64,000 nucleotides of DNA. It comes from Portulaca oleracea (lineage: Eukaryota; Streptophyta; Magnoliopsida; Caryophyllales; Portulacaceae). The position numbers and the translations under genes were made by a program. Location: assembly GCA_029582165.1 (NCBI GenBank), contig CM055884.1, positions 15,456,537 to 15,520,536 of the forward strand, in the 5' to 3' direction. Shown one piece after another: positions 23,997-35,806 of the stretch (the first letter of the stretch is position 1; the number at the start of each line of letters is the position of its first letter). Under the pieces are notes generated by a model, which saw only the letters and a program-made list of their open reading frames with translations, had not been told where the DNA came from and ran no database searches.

Positions 23997-24364
23997 CTCA
24001 TCACCATTAACCCAGAGACAATCATACCAACACAATAACCATATTCATATTTGTTATAGACAAGACAATCATACCAGATGCATTCAAGCTCATCTTACTG
24101 ATGATGGCAAACAAAATGCACCAAAATGAGTTGAGGGAAAGATGGAAAGGTCAAATTTCGAAATCAGTAGACAACAACAAGTCGCAGAATTTCAATTTGG
24201 GACCTTGAAAATGAAATCCACTGCCCCAGAATAGGGGCCAATCAAACAACAAACCAATTTTAGAATCATACAACAAAATTTCAACACAGAATCCAAGTAA
24301 TTCACCAATCAAACCCAAAAATTGCTCGATACCCACTTGCTAAAATCAAGGAAAATCCCGGATC

Positions 24365-24645
24365 CAGTCCCAAATATGTACTGGTGGTAGAAAGTCGCGG
24401 TGGCAGCTCCGATGAATGGCCCGACCCAGAAAATTCACGGCATTTTATCGTCCAAAACAATAGTATATATGTCACACAAAATGATTCAAATCAAACAAAT
24501 TCATTTTAAAGCTCTAATGGTGAATTTGATGACTTACGTGGTCATCCCAAGCCTTGCTGTTGATACCAATGCCAGTGACTGTTGGGATGGTGGCCACCAT
24601 GAACACGACGAACCCAATTGGGAGGGGAGCCAACACTGTAATTGA
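24365..24645 (-). pseudogene. Captured fragment of a PIP-type aquaporin gene, with one intron
   Basis: On the minus strand, 24645-24538 reads VLAPLPIGFVVFMVATIP...KAWDDH. That closely follows the plasma-membrane aquaporin segment before the last intron. A GTAAGT donor sits directly after DDH. After a 100-bp intron (24537-24438) the frame resumes with a degraded acceptor and then FWVGPFIGAATATFYHQY (24431-24375), the last helix of the family. The second NPA box region is partly deleted ('GIGINSKAW'), so it could not make a functional water channel. The intron means it was copied as genomic DNA, not from mRNA. Family assignment is from memory of the conserved motif. Confidence 0.8.
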
Positions 24646-24924
24646 TGGGTTTCAAGCAACGAATCTTGCTCGATTTCTGGGTTTCTTCTTGGACAGGCTT
24701 CGACCCAAATTTCTCCTCCCGCAATGTCCGACCACGGAAAAGCTTCTTCCTGGATTTTTGGGTTGAAGATTTTGAAAGGGGGGGAATGTCAAGATTTAAG
24801 GGTTTCTTTCTTTGTCAATCAATAAGGAAAAGAAAGAATTGAAGATATGGTGGAGATGGATGAGGGTGGAAGAAGAAGGAAGAAGAAGGTGAAGTTGCAG
24901 AGAAAAAGGAGGGGTTAAAAAATA
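24646..24924. other. Interior of the second TIR element, unassigned
   Basis: It continues upstream (minus strand) of the aquaporin exons. It contains open frames of 60-70 codons on both strands, none recognisable. It may be another captured piece or ordinary transposon filler. Confidence 0.3.
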
Positions 24925-25063
24925 AAAAGGAAAAAAAAATAAAAGGGTGAGTTGACATTTTTTTTGGTCAATGGCTGAGGTGGCAACGTCAAACATGAGG
25001 GAGCACATGCCGCGGCTGCCAAGTCATTTTACCGGCGAGTCAAAAAAACCTTACTCGGTGGCA

Positions 25064-25782
25064 TGTTAATGGAGAAATTTTTCAGTAAGAGAGTGAAGAC
25101 ATCACATGGTTCAGGTTCTGCGACACAAAATTTCCCATCGCCTCAAGAAAGCACTCATCCATGATCTGACAATGAACCACCCCCAGTCACTAATCTCTCT
25201 TCTTCTAGGAGAGCTCGTGTTCATATAAAAACTCTTCTTGCAGATCCGGGTGAATATGTTAATTTTAGAATTAAGGAATGTATTTTTATTTTCAAAACTA
25301 TGTAATTAAGTTTTATGTTATTTGAATATATTAATTTTTCAGAATTTTTCCAATATAATTTGTCTTCTTTATTAAATTTTATCTTGACACCCCTATCTTT
25401 GAATCCTGGCTTCGCCATTGGCGGTAATAGACAATATAATTAGGAGGGTTCATATTATACTCCTCCTCTTCCAGTTCAAATTCACAGATTCACAAAAACT
25501 CAGCACTCTCCCTCTCTTGGCTCTCACTCTCACCGCCTGTCTGTCTCTGTTGTCCCTCTCCCTGCCGGACGACGACCATCGGCTTCCGGAAACCAGCGAC
25601 GCCACCAGGGACGGTGGCCGGCGTCCCTTTTCAATTCTGCCCTCTTTCTCCCTTTGCACCTCTTGTTTCCTCTTCTTTTCTGAGGTAATCCCTAAACTCT
25701 AACCCTTCAAATCAAGTTCTGTGAATTCAATGATACAAATCATGAATTTCTTGGTAAATTTACTAGATAGTAATAAGAGTAA
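25064..25782. other. Gene-like scraps, unassigned
   Basis: From 25460 to 25685 the sequence turns GC-richer and C/T-rich. It ends in a donor-like GAG|GTAATC, like the first exon of a plant gene. No ATG-initiated frame of note follows. The stretch 25380-25420 ('gaatcctggcttcgccattg') is a phrase I associate with plant repeats. No function is offered. Confidence 0.3.
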
Positions 25783-26040
25783 GCAATAATTAATTTTCGC
25801 GCGAATGGTTTGTAAAGGAACTCTACCTTCTCTTATCCATTCAACCCGTGCAATTTCTTTTCCGTCGATACGGCCTGCGATTTGTATTTGAATTCCTTTT
25901 GTCTCAGCTTGTTCGGTTAATTCAATAGCTTTTTTCATTGCTTTTCGAAAGGATACCCTATTTTTTAATTGTCCGGCTATAAATTCTGCAAGAATATTAG
26001 GGTTCCCATAAGGTTTTGTAATTCTTGTAAAAGTTTTAAA
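25783..26040 (-). pseudogene. rps3: Nuclear insert of plastid DNA: internal fragment of rps3 (NUPT)
   Basis: The minus strand reads [19 protein letters not shown], then [20 protein letters not shown], then [20 protein letters not shown] and [10 protein letters not shown]. This is the C-terminal half of chloroplast ribosomal protein S3. The match ends abruptly after INYC at 25783 and near 26040 on the other side, and no neighbouring plastid gene follows. It is therefore a short transferred fragment of about 258 bp. The frame is still open through the matched part, which points to a fairly recent transfer. No function is expected in the nucleus. Confidence 0.88.
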
Positions 26041-27599
26041 CTTGGGTTTTTACTAGTATTAGAGGATAAAGTATGTTGAGGTGTGGATGAATCAAGTAAG
26101 ATATGGTGGAAAGTGTGTTTGAATGTTGCCACTTGTTTATGCATGTTGTTTCAATGGTAATCTGAGATTAAGTAAGATTGTGCATGCTATTTAGGTGGAA
26201 GTAGGGAAGGTTATGGATGATTCTTGAGAAGAAAAGTGTTAGGAATTTGGTTGATTTATACTTGTTTATGATGAATTATAAATCCATGTAAAAAATTTAG
26301 AGTTTCCATGAGGATATGAGAAGAATTAGGTAGTCTAAGTTGTTGCATGTAAGTTTAAATGCACATCATTGAACTAGGTAGTGAAGAAAAGATATAACAA
26401 GTACTAATCGAGTAGAGTACAAGTAAATTTTGGATTTTGATAGGTAAATTAAGTTTTAATTGCTCTCTTGAAGAAGAAAACAATGAGAGATATGTTGATT
26501 TTGGTATGGTGTGATTTGTTTCCATTCATAAGTCCATTCTTGAGGATAAAAGAGGGCATCAATTAGGTTAGAGGAAAAAGGAAAGAAGGAAAAATGGATT
26601 AAATTGCATTGAGGAGAAAGAGGGTGTTTTCCGGGGAAGTTACAGTGTCCTGTAACCAAAGTATTTAACGGAGAAAAGTAGCCTTAGTAATAAGCTTCTA
26701 GTCGAGCTTTGAATTTCGGGATTTCGATATGTATAGATTAAGTTATGGTGAAATTGGTATGGGTGTTCTATTATATACGTTTTTGTTTGGGCAATAGGTT
26801 CTTGAGCAATTTCAAGGGATAAATAGACCTTATTAGGTTAAGAGTTCAAAATGAAAGTTGTAGTATGTTCTGCAAGCTTTCCTTAATGAGTTCTTATGCG
26901 TTCATTGGATATCGGAAGAGAAAGTTATTAACAGTTTTATTCAGCTAGTAAATATGTTTTGCCCAGAAAATTTAGGAGGTCATAGCATATTCAAGACACT
27001 TTTTGAAGTTTTTCTTGGGCTTATATGAGATTATGGTCAGCATAAGAGTTGTAGCATGCAATTCAAGCTTTCCATAGGCTGCTCACATGCACTCAACCGA
27101 TAATTAGATCTTGAGTTATCATTTTCTGAATTATCATTCCCGACTGTGTTAATTCTGCAGGACAACTTTGCTATAACGTAAAATTTTAACCCCTTTTCAA
27201 TTGTTTTTAGCCTTAGTTCCTAATTACAAAAGTTGTAGGAGTAAAATTTAGCTTTCCAAAAAGTCCTCTTGCAATATTTTTCGAGACATGTGGAAAGAAT
27301 TATGCCTTCATGTGGATATTTTTCCTCGCCGTTGGATTGGGGTGTGATTCAGTGATTTGTGCTGGGGTTTAACCTTTAAAAACTCTTTAAGGAATTAATC
27401 GTACATTTCATTAATAATACTTTATAAAATCACTTTCCCTTTACTTATGCATTTTATGAGTCATTGAATTAAACATTTAAGAGTGAACATCCACTTGTTC
27501 CAAACTCTTCTAAATTAAACCCAATTTGCTCATTTAAATGTTAGGCTCGGAAGAAAGCGATCTAGGCAAATATTATTTAGAAATATAAGAAGAATGCCC
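26041..27599. other. Non-coding AT-rich DNA, probably an old LTR remnant
   Basis: No supported gene. A phrase of the kind 'aaagttgtag...aagctttcc' recurs at about 26852, 27046 and 27228. I know this wording from LTRs of plant Ty3 elements, so it may be LTR debris (inference). No ends or target duplications were found. Confidence 0.35.
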
Positions 27600-28983
27600 T
27601 AAAGTTGCATCGATACATTGTAAAACCATGTTAATCATAGTTTATGCAATCCTCGATGTGTTTTGGTTCGAAATGGGAGTCGCCACCCGACTTTTTAAGG
27701 GAAAAGCCAAGAAAAAACCAAAAGAAAAGAAAGAAAGACTCCGCCTGGGAAATCCAAGAATGGATTCGGGGGTAAGGCTACGAACTCGAAAAGTAAACTT
27801 TAAGAGTTTGCCTCTCACAAAAGGAAAAACTCTACTAAAAGTTTAAAGATGCGCTTTTGATAAAGTTTGGAAGGAGAATAAATAAGAACTTTATAGAATT
27901 ACTTCATGGAACATGCAAAAGAATGAAAGAAAGAAAGATACATCATGTACAACACTTTATTTACATAAGGAAAGAACACTTAAGAGCTTACATTATGCAT
28001 TTTGAAGGGAAGTCTTGCCTAGCCTTTGTCGAAGCCTCTTTGAATGCCTTTGGAAGCCTTGAATACTCCTCCTGAAGATGCCAAAGTGGTGCCAAAAGTG
28101 GATGGAGAAAAGTATGGAAAATGGATAAGAAAAGGGGTAGGAAGAAAGGGCTTTTTGTGAGTTTTTAGTGATGTTTTAGGATGCTTTTGTGAGGGTTTTA
28201 TGTAATAATGGTGGGGATAGTATGAGAGTATGGATTAAGGGGTTTAAGAGGATGAGGATAAGGGGATTAAGATAGTAAGAGAATGGTGGAAAGGTGATAG
28301 GAAAAGAGTGGTAGAATGATGATATTAGAATAGAGATTAGCTGGGAGTGACGAGAGGAATGAGAGAATGGCTGAATGAGGGCTTAGTGGGGAGGATGAGT
28401 GAATGATTGAATTTGGCTTCAAGAGAGGTAGTATTTATAGGAGGAGTAGAGGGTGGAGAATACATGCATATACATGCACATGCATTTACCTCGGCTATGG
28501 CATTCAATAATGCAGATAACAAGGCAGTAGGGGGAGATGTATGATGATGGACGGCAGCACGTGGTCAATTGACCACGTGTGGTGATCAGTAAACCGATCG
28601 CCATCACCGGTGGAGGAATGTACTAGCTTCGTCCATGCATTCTTGGACGGTGGTGTGTGAACTCACCAACCTCGGGAAGTGGTGGTTCACACTGGACGGA
28701 GATAGCCTTTGTGGTGAGCTAAAATGAGGTATTTTTAGAGTGTTTATGTGAGGTTTCGATCCTGCGACCTCTGGAACTTGCTCTTTTGGCTTGCATAGCT
28801 TGACTTCCCTTATTTTCTAATTTCCTAATTCTCTACATAAAAAGGAAGTAACAAAAATTACATTAAAAAGTTTATAAAATCTATGCTAAAATCTAACTTA
28901 TCGACTGACTTCTCCTTCTTTATTTTTGCTTCATTTTTATATAGGAATTCCATATATCTAAGTGCCAAATTCCGGTGCCTACA
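27600..28983 (+). repeat. Long LTR of an unclassified element, copy R1 (left end not defined)
   Basis: It resembles the LTR at 29055-30861 in layout. Both have a 'gggagtcgccacccgac'-like segment, a 'ggggtaaggctacgaactcg'-like segment, a TATTTATAGG box (about 28430) and an end reading TGCCTACA. The following sequence, GAGCCCCCACTTTGATTGAG, is the start of the internal region. Possibly a Tat/Retand-like Ty3 element; no coding region is present to decide. Confidence 0.5.
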
Positions 28984-29054
28984 CAGAGCCCCCACTTTGA
29001 TTGAGTCCGAGGATAGGACGAAAATCAAAGTAGTGTAGATTTGATGGACACCTG
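28984..29054 (+). other. Start of R1 internal region, cut by R2
   Basis: About 70 bp beginning with the 'agcccccactttgattgagtccgag' type sequence that also resumes at 44115. It stops where the R2 LTR begins (TGTAGGACCC). Confidence 0.45.
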
Positions 29055-30861
29055 TGTAGGACCCGGAAAATTCCCGTTCGGGGAAATTGTTTCGGATGCG
29101 CTACTTTAGTGATCGGGAGCCGACTAAGGTTGCTTAATCCTTAAATAAGGATATTTTTATTTCGAAATTCATTTTCGAAGTGATGAAACTTTATTTATTT
29201 TACAAATCCGTTTTTATTATTTAAATACTTGAAATTACACTGAAATATATTAATAATGGTTTAAACCGTCCCAAAACACCAAATTCAGGCCCAATAACAA
29301 GCAGGCGGGCCACCATAGCCTGCCAAAACCCGCGCGGGTTTTGACAAACCTTGGGTCGGGCTGCCTGTTTCCCTGGGCCAGAGAAAAGGGGTTGGAAACA
29401 ATAAAACCTGCGTGGGTTTTATTGATTCCTAGCCCACTTTCTCTCGGTTTTAACCTTGACTGCGGTGAGAGGGAAATGTTAAGTCATTTTTAATTGTTTT
29501 AGTGTAAATTACAATATTAAATAATTAAACGGATTATAAAAAGAATAAAAGAGTCGCTAGCCGATTTAAGGAAATCGACAAACCATGAAAATGATAAAAA
29601 TGAATCCGGTCTACGAAACCCGATTCTAAGTCTGGGAGTAAGGTTACGAATTCGAGAATTATAAGAATTCTCGAATTCACCTGTTAGAAAACATACTCTA
29701 CTAAAATCGACATTAAAATGAAATAGAGCGGGGAGAAGTTTAATTAATTTCAAGAAATTATATTCTGAATCATGCAAATTTGAAAGAAATGTTTTACATA
29801 ATAATGTACATGTAAAGCGCTAAACAAATGAAATTACATGATTGAAATGAAAGATGCTCAAACCTCACTTAAAGTATTGGTATGGCGATGGATGGACCGA
29901 ACTTCTCTTGACAAATCCTTGGAGAGGCGCTTGTATGAAATGGAGACTTGAGTATGGTAGGATAGCACTTGGATTATGGATCAAATGGATGGATAATAAC
30001 GGTGTATGAGTGATTAGAGAAGTGGGTTTAAGAGAGTATGGACATAGGTGGGGGAGGATTTTGAGAGAGTTTGGGTAGAATGATGGTATTAGTTGATGAA
30101 AATGAATGGAATGGAGGGGGTATTTATAGGTGAAGGAGGTGAGGTTTAAGAGGGAAATGGAGGGGACACATCCCTTAGATCATGCCCTCCATCCATGCAA
30201 GCATAAAACCCATGCGGGTTATCCAAGTCAAAGGCAAAATGGTCAAGGCACGTGGGCTAAAATCAGGGGGATGATCAAGATATTAGCGCCAACTTATTGA
30301 AAATAAAACCCGCGCGGGTTTTAAAATACCCACACACAGATTGTTGACGTGGACGAGGCAAAACGACACGCTTCAGATGGTAGAAAACCCGTACGGGTTT
30401 TGAAGCAAGCTAGGGAGGCGCCTTGGTAGTTCTTATTTCGGGCCGCCGACATCTAAAACCAGCGGGTTTTGCGATCTCTGGGCGGTTTGCTTCGGGCCTG
30501 ATTTATGGGCCTGAGAATTGTTAAAACCCGCGTGGGTTTTGAAATTGCTAAGTTTAACTTCGAACGCCCATAACTCTTTCAGCTGGACTCCGATTGAGGC
30601 AATTCAAAAGGCGTTGGAAAGCTTATGATGTGTACTTTATTCTCATTAAAAGAAATAGGGCTAACGAGACTTATGAAAAAAATGGGCTTCGAAATGGTGG
30701 GTATATGTATGTGGCAAGGGTGGAAAATGAAAGCTTTTTGTGATGGGTTGGCCCGATAGCTTTTGATTGATGGAGGCCCAGTGGCTAGGCTTTCCTTCTA
30801 GCCTCTTTTCTTGTTGCTCCTGATTTGTACACTTGTCCTGGTATAAAATCCAGTGTCTACA
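29055..30861 (+). repeat. Long LTR of an unclassified element, copy R2
   Basis: Runs from TGTAGGACCCGG to GTGTCTACA. It has a TATTTATAGG box at about 30120-30130. It carries seven palindromes of the AAAACCCGCGCGGGTTTT type on both sides of that box. Its internal region starts at 30862, is interrupted at 30870 by the Athila-type element, and resumes at 44115. Confidence 0.55.
29325..30540. repeat. Seven dispersed AAAACCCGCGCGGGTTTT-type palindromes
   Basis: Copies at 29325-29342 (perfect), 29403-29420, 30205-30220, 30305-30322 (perfect), 30385-30402 (perfect, TA centre), 30455-30470 and 30523-30540. The AAAACC and GGGTTTT arms are kept while the 4-6 bp centre varies (GCGC, GTAC, TGCG, ATGC). 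Confidence 0.8.
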
Positions 30862-30869
30862 GAGAACCC

Positions 30870-32312
30870 TGATACGTGCTTCTTGTATATATGAAAACTT
30901 GGTTGTTTTAATGAGAATTTAAGGAATATTTGATATGATTATATTATTTTATGCCCGAATTTGCCATATTACGGTTGGTTTGGAGTTTGGTGATTTTTGT
31001 AGCTAATTTGTGAAGAATCGATGTAAACCGAGCCAAAAATCAAGTGGACATCCAAGTTATGAGCATAAAGGATCAAGAAGTGAGAAGTTGGATCACCCAA
31101 GGCCCAAGCAATGGCCGAAACACCACCCAGGCCCAAGATTGTAGTGACACGGGTGCCCAAAGAAGGGGCACGGGTCGTGTCTTCATCCAGAAAGTGTGGA
31201 ATTTGATGCAGGGAGCTGACACAGGTAGTGCCTAGGGTGGCACGGTCCGTGTCAGTAGGGGCACGGTCCGCGACACCCCTGGCACGGTCCGTGTCGCCTG
31301 TGTCTCTTCATTTCCGTCGGTTTTGAGTTGCATTATGCCTATATTATGCTGTTTCCGGCTGTTTTTGGAGGCAATCATCATTCTACCATCTTCCATTCCA
31401 TAACCTAACCCTAATCTATATCCTTCATCATCCATAATCCATCCACCATTGAAGATTGTGAGAAGATTGAAGATCGAAGAACAATTTGAAGACACTTTGA
31501 AGTGGAGGAGCAAAAGTCCTCCATTGGTGATTTCTAGCAAGATTGTTCTTCCCTTTGGTTTATTTCTCATTCTCTCATAGATTTAAATATGCTTTCTAGA
31601 GTAGAATTCAATTGCTTTGTAATTTCAAACGTGAATAGTGAGTAGTTTTTTTAGTTTGGGGGATGAACCTTTGAAGTTGCTTGATGAATTGATTTTGTTG
31701 GATTGAATTATCATGAGTTTAGTTTGTTTCAATCTATTTGGCCTTTGAATTGATTTGATATTACTTTTGCTTGATCACCAATTGCATGTAAATAGGTCAT
31801 TGAATGAAGCACTAAAAGGAGAAGTTTGCTTTCCCGAAAACCTAGGCTTAACTAAATAAATTGTCTAGACATAAAAGTTTTAATTAGGGTTCTTGTGATA
31901 ATTAGATCTTTAGCCTTGATTAAATCAAAATAATCACGAAAGTAGGTGCTTGTTTAGTCTTGGCAATTCGTTCTAGTGACAAAATCTCATTGCGAAGTAT
32001 TCTATGCAATTATTGAACCTTGATTGTGCACACTAATGAAATGAATGTTTAATCCACATCGTTGATTCGTTACTTGACTTAGGTTTTATCCCCTGAACGT
32101 CTTTTTATCTTGCATAATTCAGAAAAGTTTGTGTGAATATTAGTTTGTTTAGACCTTGATTGTGATTAGAATTAGAGTTAGTTGCTTCAAACAAAAACCC
32201 GATCGACTTAGCAATCAACTAAGAGGCTAGTTCAGTGCGTTGAAAGGAAAAGTCCCTATGGGGACGACCTTGATTCTTGCTACAATTTCACCCGTGCACT
32301 TGTGGCCTATCA
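30870..32312 (+). repeat. 5' LTR of E1
   Basis: Starts TGATACGTGC and ends TATCA. A palindrome cluster (31140-31300, GGCACGGTCCGTGTC and relatives) lies in its first third. Its last 200 bp are similar to the ends of the array LTRs ('gcaatca-ct-agaggctagtt', 'cccgtgcacttg'). Confidence 0.88.
31140..31300 (+). promoter_or_regulatory. Cluster of CACGGNCCGTG-type palindromes in the E1 5' LTR
   Basis: At least five copies, e.g. GGCACGGGTCGTGTC (about 31166) and GGCACGGTCCGTGTC (about 31240 and 31279), with two weaker copies. The equivalent clusters in the other LTRs are at about 42715-42850 and 53775-53935. Confidence 0.65.
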
Positions 32313-32422
32313 AGCCCGCACTTTGTTCAGAAATCGAAAGAACCTTTCGCTCCCAGCGGAAGAAGCAAAAGTTAGAGCACGTCCGGAGAAGACAAGAAGA
32401 GAACTCCAAGCGAAAGAACGCG

Positions 32423-33688
32423 ATGTCCGGCGGCGGCGGCGGCGGCGGCGAGCATAGAGTCACGCTTGACTCTTATGTGATGCCCAATGTCACAAATCAA
32501 CCTTCCGCCATAAATCCTCCAAATGCGGCTTCAAATGATTTCGAGCTAAGGAGTTAACTCATCAATTTGGTGAAGGCCAACCTATTCCATGGCCTTCCCA
32601 ATGAAGATCCCAACCGGCACCTTTGCCTATTCAACCAAACATGTGAGACCTTTAAGGCAAATGGTGCAACGCCCGATGCAATCAAGTTGTAATTGTTTCC
32701 CTTCTCACTTGAAGGGAAGGCTTGGGAGTGGTTGGACTCTCTTCCATCAAGCTCCGCCATCAGACTTTTGACAAACTTTCTAGCGTATTCTTGGCGAAGT
32801 ACTTTCCTCCTAGCAAGTTGACGAGCCTCCGGAATCAAATTTCAACATTTTTCCAAGAGCCGGATGAGTCCCTCTATGAAGCATGGGAGAGGTTCAAGGA
32901 CCTCTTACGTCAATGCCCCCACCATGGATTCAAACCTTGGGTCCCGATACAAGCCTTCTACAACGGGGTGGATGACAACTTGAGGGCCAACATCTTGGCG
33001 ACGGTGGGAGGCAACATCATGTCCAAAACAGTGGCGGAACTTCAAACTTTGATTGAGGAGATGGCGGTCAATAGCTACCAGTGGTTAAAGCCCCGTTCCA
33101 AGAGGACGGGAGGTAAGTATGATGTTGATGCTATAACCATGTTGAATTCTAAGTTGGATGCCATGAATAAGAAGATGGATTTGTTGAATGTGAATGCTCC
33201 CCCTCCCCAACCATGTGCGTCGTGTCAATCATATGAGCATGAGACCTTGAATTGTCCTAGTGGGTTGGTTAGCGATGAATCGACCGAAGTGGTTAACTAT
33301 GTTGGTAACCCTTCTAATAGGAAAAACTTTGACCCTTTCTCCAATACCTACAATCCCGGTTTTAGGTTCCACTCGAATTTTTCTTACTGGAACAATAACC
33401 AAATGGGTCAACCCCAAGGGCAAAGACGTACAACCGCAAGCACCTCCACCACAAGCTTCCCAAAAGCCTAACCTAGAGGCCATGATACAAGCTTTGATGT
33501 CGTCTCAACAACAACACCAACAACGACAACTTGAGCATCAACAAAGACAAGATGAGGTGATTAAGGCCTTAGCTATGAAAGTTGACCTTATGAGCACCCA
33601 CACTCAAATGCTTGAGAATCAAATTGCTATACAAGCTAGTACCTCCACTACACCCTCCGAAAATGCTTCCCGGAAAGCCCATACCTAA
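32423..33688 (+). pseudogene. gag: Athila-type gag, E1 (several stops and frameshifts)
   Basis: The frame opens at the ATG at 32423 (MSGGGGGGGEH) and is stopped at 32555. Matching gag sequence continues through a second stop (near 32690) and a frameshift near 32760 into the frame of 32760-33471. That frame holds the conserved capsid part (YFPPSKLTSLRNQISTFFQE, SLYEAWERFKDLLRQCP) and a zinc knuckle CX2CX4HX4C (CASCQSYEHETLNC). A further shift near 33420 leads to a glutamine-rich tail ending at 33688. The usual role is the particle-forming structural protein. Confidence 0.85.
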
Positions 33689-35101
33689 CCCTAAGGAACA
33701 ATGTCAAGCCATAACCTTAAGGAGTGGGACACAATTGGAGGGGCCTAAAGATCCTAAGATTGAGCATGTGGTGATTGATGTGCCTAAAGATGTTGAAAAT
33801 GATGTGATTGATGTTGAGAATGTTGTGGTTGATGAGGAGGTGTCTCCGCCCTTCAAAGATTCTGTGATTGATGTTGATGTGCAAAAGGAGAAAGAGCCTC
33901 TTAATGACCCACCGAAAACTCCCCAAAGGATTTATACTCCGCCCGTGCATTTCCCTCAAAGATTGGCAAGGGCTAAACTTGACTAACAATTTGGGAAGTT
34001 CTTGGAGGTCATCAAGAAGCTCGAGATTAGCATACAATTCACCGAGGCCTTGTCTCAAATGCCCGCCTATGCCAAATTTTTGAAAGAAATTTTAAGCAAC
34101 AAGAGAAGGCTAGAAGAGCATGAGACAATGGCTTTGACTGACCATTGTAGCGCCGCGATCCAAAACAAGCTACCTCCTAAGCTTAAGGATCCCGGTAGCT
34201 TCACCATTCCATGTGTTGCAGGGAACATTTTCATTGAACATGCTTTGTGTGATTTGGGGTCAAGTGTGAACTTGATGCCCCTTTCTTTGTCTCAAAAACT
34301 TGGTATGGGTGAGGTGAAACCCACTACCATGTCCCTACAACTTGCTGACCGTTCTGTGAAATACCCCTTGGGTATACTTGAGGATGTCACTATCAAGGTG
34401 GGTGACATCTTTGTGCCTGTTGTCTTTGTGATACTTGATATGAATGAGGACTTGCGCACCCCAATCATTCTTGGAAGGCCTTTCTTGGCTACTTCGGGGT
34501 GTTGTGTTGATGTGAAAAATGGCAAGATGACTTTTGATGTGGGAAGTGATAAGATTGAGTTCAATATGAATAAAGCTTCCAAATTTGCTTCTATTTCTGA
34601 TGATTGTAACTTCGTTGATTCGATTGAGGGAATAGTTAGGGAACATGAGACTAACCATTGGCCAACTGATGATCCACTTGAGCTATGTTTGCTGTTTTGT
34701 GACTATTTGCAGGATGACAACCCCCCGGTTGCAATTTGTGCTGAGTTGTTGGAAGAATCCCCACCATTCCCACCGGGGTTTGCCAAGATTGAGAAGCTGG
34801 AGGTTGAAGAAGAGCCTACACATGCTGCGAAAAAGGCTCCGGATGTAGAATTGAAGCCTCTTCCATCTTCTTTGAGGTATGAGTTTCTAGGTCCTAATTC
34901 CACATATCTTGTCATTGTGAATGCAAACTTAAACAAATCTGAAAATTCTGCTTTGTTGGAAGTTTTAAGATTGCACCGCAATGCCATAGGACACACTCTT
35001 GATGACCTAAAGGGAATTCACCCTTCGTTTTGCATGCATCGCATCCTCATGGAGGAAAACCATAAGCCATCCATTGAGCATCAAAGGAGGCTTAACCTAC
35101 C
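33689..35101 (+). pseudogene. pol: Athila-type protease region, E1
   Basis: A linker (PKEQCQAITLRSGTQL) runs to a stop at 33984, where related proteins would read on. The frame from 34002 then carries the aspartic protease. Its active-site motif is ALCDLGSSVNLMP, followed by IILGRPFLATSG, the flap and second half of the fold. The frame ends at 35105 by a small shift at the junction to RT. The function would be to cleave the gag-pol polyprotein. Confidence 0.85.
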
Positions 35102-35806
35102 ATGAAAGATGTTGTGAAAAACGAGGTTTTGAAACTGTTGAAGGTCGGTATTATCTACCCTATCTCCGATAGTGAGTGGGTAAGCCTGGTCCATGTTGTG
35201 CCTAAAAAGGGAGGAATGACTGTTGTGAAAAATGATAAAAATGAATTGATCCCCACTAGAACGGTAACGGGTTGGAGAATGTGTATTGACTATAGGAAAT
35301 TAAACAAAGCCACCCGGAAAGACCACTTTCCCCTTCCTTTTGTAGACCAAATGTTAGAAAGACTTACAAAGAATTCCCATTTTTGCTACCTAGATGGTTA
35401 TTCCGGATTTTTCCAAATCCCGATTCACCCAAAAGACCAAGAGAAAACCACTTTCACATGTCCTTATGGTACCTTTGCATATCGGAGAATGCCTTTCGGG
35501 TTGTGTAATGCGCCCGCTACTTTTCAAAGATGTATGATGGCTATATTCTCCCAATTTATTGAGGACATAATGGAGGTTTTTATGGATGACTTTTCTGTTT
35601 ATGGCACCTCATTTGGACATTGTTTAAATAATTTGAAAAAGGTGCTAAATCGATGTGAAGAAGTTAACTTGGTCTTGAATTGGGAAAAGTGCCATTTAAT
35701 GGTGCAAGATGGGGTAGTTCTTGGTCATGTTGTTTCATCTAAGGGCGTTGAAGTTGATAGAGTAAAGGTGGAGGTGATTGAAAATTGTCGCCACCAAATT
35801 CTGTAA
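35102..35806 (+). pseudogene. pol: Reverse transcriptase domain, E1
   Basis: It contains CIDYRKLNKATRKDHFPLPF, the conserved MPFGLCNAPATFQR and the catalytic FMDDFSVYG (about 35577-35603). These are Ty3-type RT motifs in the right order. A frameshift near 35787 breaks the reading into RNase H. Confidence 0.9.

Larger units (their letters stand above)
23357..25063. mobile_element. Second TIR element carrying gene fragments (Pack-TIR type), right end truncated
   Basis: It starts with GGGAAATTGGATTCTAATAA like the element at 219. An inverted repeat pairs about 23460-23620 with 24925-25063 ('ccgcggcatgtgctccctca', 'ttgccacctcagccattgac' and their complements). The outermost 100 bp of the left end have no partner on the right, so the right tip is missing. 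Its interior holds host-gene sequence rather than a transposase. Confidence 0.72.

Noticed and set aside
23663..24025. Frames encoding long arginine, glutamate, serine or leucine runs
   Set aside because: They are translations of TCC/TTC microsatellites.
24365..24645. A functional aquaporin gene
   Set aside because: Only the last exons are present, the second NPA region is disrupted and the acceptor site is degraded.
25783..26040. Plastid DNA as contamination
   Set aside because: Only 258 bp match, and the sequence on both sides is nuclear-type DNA; contamination would give longer plastid sequence.
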